From assembly GCA_040756415.1 (NCBI GenBank), contig JBFLYZ010000099.1, positions 1 through 8,674 of the forward strand: a stretch of DNA of 8,674 nt. Reading direction: 5' to 3'. A model generated the notes under the pieces. That model was given only the letters and a program-made list of their open reading frames with translations, made no database searches and was not told the origin of the DNA. The stretch comes from JBFLYZ01 sp040756415 (lineage in GTDB: Bacteria; Bacteroidota; Bacteroidia; JADZBD01). Below, one piece after another: positions 6,610-8,674 of this stretch. How positions within the stretch are numbered: the stretch's first letter is position 1; the number at the start of each line of letters is the position of its first letter. The translations under genes were made by a program, and so were the position numbers.

Positions 6610-7488
6610 TCAGCGCGCAACGATCACTTTGCGGGTGATCAGCTTATCGCTGGCGGCCAGGCTTACAAAATAAATGCCTTCGGGCAGGCCGGCCGTGCTT
6701 ACCGCCTGGCTTATCTCGCCCGCTGATGCAAGAGAGGATGAAAAAACCAACTGGCCTACAATGTTGGTCACCATCAGCTCCGCGCTGGCTTCCCGGGTGG
6801 TGCCGCTGACCCTGATCAGGTCCTCCCCGGGCGAATAATTGGCCTGCAGCGTATTGGGCGATGCCGTTTGCGAGAACTCCCCTCCCGTGGTCAGTGAATA
6901 GTAAACGGTAATGGTAACATGGTCAATGCTCATTTTAATATTGGCGCCCGTGCTGTTATACACTTTGATGAAAACCCCGAAGGAAGGGTCGTTGATATCG
7001 GCCGGGGTCCAGTTGTACGACCACATATCCACGTTATCACCGTAGGTAGTAAAGCTGGCGTTAGTAGACCAGTAAGCCGTTGAAGCGCGATTGGCCCCAA
7101 CCGGGAAATAATTGATGGCCAGCTTAACGGTCGAATCGATGCCGGAAGAAGCCTGGTCGCACTTGGCGCGCGTCTTCACCTTTATACCCTGTATCTGGGC
7201 GTTGGCCGGAACCGAAAAACCGAAATCGGAACAGTACAGGTAGCGCGAGCGGTAGCAGGTGGATTGAAAACAGAAAAGATAAGGCTCCAGGTCGACCTCA
7301 GTATAATTATTATCCTGGGCGTTGGCGTTAGCCTCGTTGGCCCATATGGCCCCGGCACAGGTAGAGCAGGAAACGGGAGGGTGGGTAATGGACAAACCGG
7401 GATCAACCGCGCCTGTATTCTGAGCATATGAAAAGCTCAGAAGGAAGGCAGAGCAGGTTAAAACCAGCACTATCCGGACAAGGTTCAT
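6610..7488 (-). CDS. Secreted T9SS-sorted protein with cysteine-signature domain (paralogue 2)
   Basis: This is a 292-residue paralogue of the gene just downstream of it. From the ATG at 7488 the signal peptide runs to about residue 22 (ends SFSYA, then Gln). A GTG two codons upstream (7494) is also in frame but is less likely to be used. The main domain shows the same order of blocks: CSTC (41-44), IWANE, QDNN, FCFQSTCY (72-79), SRYLY, FGFSVP, DSTVKL, WTPADINDPSFG and IDHVTITVYYS. Two extra cysteines (86 and 110) are absent from the partner. The C-terminal region (about 205-292) is a T9SS type A sorting domain with GLPEGIYFVSL and a final TRKVIVAR. The partner's loop cysteines in the tail are missing here, so the tails have diverged more than the core. 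Its role is unknown; adhesion or carbohydrate contact is only a guess. It is transcribed away from the PLP-enzyme gene. Confidence 0.82.
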   Translation of the reverse strand: MNLVRIVLVLTCSAFLLSFSYAQNTGAVDPGLSITHPPVSCSTCAGAIWANEANANAQDNNYTEVDLEPYLFCFQSTCYRSRYLYCSDFGFSVPANAQIQGIKVKTRAKCDQASSGIDSTVKLAINYFPVGANRASTAYWSTNASFTTYGDNVDMWSYNWTPADINDPSFGVFIKVYNSTGANIKMSIDHVTITVYYSLTTGGEFSQTASPNTLQANYSPGEDLIRVSGTTREASAELMVTNIVGQLVFSSSLASAGEISQAVSTAGLPEGIYFVSLAASDKLITRKVIVAR

Positions 7489-7510
7489 GGACACAGCAAC
7501 CTATCTGTAT

Positions 7511-7538
7511 ACTTTTACACCTGTTTATAAGTAAAAGT
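7511..7538. repeat. Inverted repeat in the divergent intergenic region
   Basis: ACTTTTAC (7511-7518) and GTAAAAGT (7531-7538) are perfect 8-base inverted arms around a 12-base AT-rich centre. Spacing between arm centres is 20 bases, about two helical turns, which suits a dimeric DNA-binding protein better than an RNA stem. It sits between the divergent start codons at 7488 (minus) and 7590 (plus). On the minus strand the right arm overlaps TAACTTTT (7540 down to 7533), a one-mismatch -7 box for the secreted-protein gene. Confidence 0.4.
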
Positions 7539-7554
7539 TACACCGTTTCGATAA
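7515..7554 (+). repeat. Imperfect direct repeat in the divergent intergenic region
   Basis: TTACACC occurs at 7515-7521 and 7538-7544, 23 bp apart. Each copy is followed by GTTT (7523-7526 and 7545-7548) and then ATAA (7527-7530 and 7551-7554), with small gaps placed differently in each copy. The second copy overlaps the -33 position of the promoter predicted for the PLP-enzyme gene. It may be a pair of operator half-sites or chance in AT-rich DNA. Confidence 0.35.
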
Positions 7555-7567
7555 ATCCTTAATTTTG
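7538..7567 (+). promoter_or_regulatory. Promoter of the Tat-targeted PLP-enzyme gene
   Basis: TAATTTTG at 7560-7567 matches the Bacteroidetes -7 consensus TAnnTTTG exactly. The -33 element is weak: TTA at 7538-7540, one mismatch from TTG, gives a normal 19-bp spacer. Transcription would start near 7573, leaving a leader of about 16 bases before the ATG at 7590. No Shine-Dalgarno sequence is present, as is normal for this phylum. Confidence 0.5.
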
Positions 7568-7589
7568 ATAGACTTAACCCCATATCCTC

Positions 7590-8674
7590 ATGACCGACAG
7601 AAGATCATTTTTAAGGAAGGCGGCTTTAGCAGCCGGCAGTCTATCGTTTTTACAGCTTAGCGATCCGCTGTTTGCCGCGGAGCTGCAGCGGCAGGTCAGG
7701 CGTATTTCGGGCCTTACGCCCGATGAGTCGGCATCTGACGAGGATTTCTGGAGCTGGGTTAGGGAAAGCTTTACGGTTAACCCGAACATCATCAACCTGA
7801 ACAACGGGGGCGTAAGCCCCCAGCCCAAGGTGGTGCAGGACGCGCATATCAAGTATTACCAGCTCTGTAACGATGGCCCTTCATATTACATGTGGCGCGT
7901 GCTCGACATGGGCCGCGAGCCGTTGCGCGCCAAGCTGGCCGACCTGGCCGGATGCTCACCGGAAGAGATCGCCATCAACCGCAACTCTACCGAAGGGCTC
8001 AACACCGTCATTTTCGGCTTGAACCTGAAAGCGGGCGATGAGGTGGTGCTGACCAAGTACGATTACCCGAACATGATGAACGCCTGGAAGCAGCGTGAGA
8101 AGCGTGACGGGATCAAGCTCGTATGGCTGGACCTTGACCTGCCCCTTGAGAATGAAAAGGCCATAGTGGCCGCTTTCGATAAGGCCATTACTTCCAAGAC
8201 CCGGATCGTTCACATTACGCATATGATCAACTGGAACGGGCAGTTGCTGCCGGCCAAGGCCATTGCCGATGCAGCGCATGCCAAGGGCTGCGAGGTGATT
8301 ATTGACGGAGCGCATACCTTCGCCCACCTCGATTTCAAAGTCCCCGACCTGGGAGCGGATTATTTCGCCACTTCGCTGCACAAGTGGGCCTGCGCTCCCT
8401 TCGGCAGCGGCATGCTCTATATCAAAAAAGACAAGATCAAGAACGTATGGGCCCTGCTTTCGAACGATAACCCTGCCGGAGAGGATATACGCAAGTTCGA
8501 ATCGCTGGGCACCCGCTCCTTCGCTTCTGAAATGGCCATTGGCAACGCGATCGATTTTCACAATGCCATTGGATCCAAACGGAAAGAGGCCCGCCTGCGC
8601 TACCTGAAGAACTATTGGGTGGAAAAAGTAAAAACCCTTCCCGGGATCAAGTTCTACGCCCCCCTGAGCGCGCA
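7590..8674 (+). CDS. Tat-targeted class V aminotransferase-fold PLP enzyme, 3' end outside window
   Basis: The reading frame is open from the ATG at 7590 to the window edge, giving 361 residues without a stop; the family is usually about 400-450 residues, so most is present. The N-terminus MTDRRSFLRKAALAAG has a twin-arginine motif (R4, R5, then SFLRK) and a hydrophobic stretch ending near LFAAE (28-31), so the folded protein is predicted to be exported by the Tat pathway to the periplasm. The catalytic domain is a fold-type I PLP enzyme of class V (cysteine desulfurase / isopenicillin N epimerase-like). It shows NLNNGGVSP (69-77), NRNSTEGLN (130-138) for phosphate binding, IIDGAHTFAH (237-246) with Asp239 facing the pyridine nitrogen, and TSLHKWACAPFG (261-272) with Lys265 as the Schiff-base lysine. 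The substrate cannot be told from sequence; racemase/epimerase, lyase and aminotransferase activities all occur in the family. It is divergent from the secreted-protein genes. Confidence 0.88.
   Translation, partial: MTDRRSFLRKAALAAGSLSFLQLSDPLFAAELQRQVRRISGLTPDESASDEDFWSWVRESFTVNPNIINLNNGGVSPQPKVVQDAHIKYYQLCNDGPSYYMWRVLDMGREPLRAKLADLAGCSPEEIAINRNSTEGLNTVIFGLNLKAGDEVVLTKYDYPNMMNAWKQREKRDGIKLVWLDLDLPLENEKAIVAAFDKAITSKTRIVHITHMINWNGQLLPAKAIADAAHAKGCEVIIDGAHTFAHLDFKVPDLGADYFATSLHKWACAPFGSGMLYIKKDKIKNVWALLSNDNPAGEDIRKFESLGTRSFASEMAIGNAIDFHNAIGSKRKEARLRYLKNYWVEKVKTLPGIKFYAPLSA

Noticed and set aside
5682..7488. The duplicated secreted proteins as a toxin-immunity or defence module
   Set aside because: Both carry signal peptides and T9SS tails, have no toxin, nuclease or immunity-like features, and are paralogues of each other rather than a matched pair.
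7489..7494. GTG start two codons before the ATG of the upstream secreted-protein gene
   Set aside because: The ATG at 7488 already gives a good signal peptide (NLVRIVLVLTCSAFLLSFSYA) and is the more common start codon; the difference is two residues.
7956..8561. A 201-codon minus-strand open frame under the PLP-enzyme gene
   Set aside because: The plus strand encodes a clear fold-type I PLP enzyme with its lysine and aspartate motifs throughout this stretch; the antisense translation has no recognisable features.
1..8674. Mobile element, CRISPR array, tRNA or rRNA in the window
   Set aside because: No transposase or integrase coding, no terminal inverted repeats with target duplications, no spaced repeat array and no cloverleaf or rRNA-like sequence was seen on reading through.

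Overview
The window looks like a piece of a Bacteroidota (Bacteroidetes) chromosome, most likely a moderately high-GC soil or environmental lineage of the Chitinophagaceae type. The evidence is the absence of Shine-Dalgarno sequences before the genes, AT-rich promoter boxes of the Bacteroidetes TAnnTTTG type, two secreted proteins with type IX secretion (T9SS) C-terminal sorting domains, and the gene order dapB - signal peptidase I (two copies) - WbqC-like, which I recall as typical of this phylum. The exact family is inference. I see no insertion sequence, phage gene, CRISPR array, tRNA or rRNA.

Layout, left to right. Positions 2-481 hold the C-terminal end of a biosynthetic arginine decarboxylase (speA), cut by the window edge. 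A 127-bp gap follows with a Bacteroidetes-type promoter and a 16-bp inverted repeat, leading to a 260-residue exported protein of uncertain function (609-1391). Then come dapB (lysine/diaminopimelate pathway, 1446-2165), a 178-bp gap with a small hairpin, and a tight three-gene block: a long signal peptidase I with an extra N-terminal membrane domain (2344-4047), a shorter signal peptidase I paralogue starting on the very next base (4048-5082), and a WbqC-family protein one base further on (5084-5692).

On the minus strand lie two tandem paralogous secreted proteins (5682-6554 and 6610-7488). They share a signal peptide, a cysteine-containing beta-sandwich-type domain and a T9SS sorting tail. 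The downstream one converges on, and overlaps by 11 bp, the WbqC-family gene. A 101-bp divergent intergenic region with an inverted and a direct repeat separates them from a plus-strand gene (7590 to the window end) for a class V aminotransferase-fold PLP enzyme with a twin-arginine signal. That gene is cut by the right edge.

How the genes fit together: dapB feeds peptidoglycan and lysine synthesis, the two signal peptidases process exported pre-proteins, and the WbqC-like gene is tentatively linked to surface polysaccharide, so the central block is a cell-envelope cluster. The right-hand genes all make exported proteins, but no direct functional link between them is shown. Nothing here amounts to a clear new system. 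The most unusual items are the tandem cysteine-signature T9SS cargo pair, the asymmetric pair of signal peptidases, and the Tat-targeted PLP enzyme with a repeat-rich divergent promoter region.
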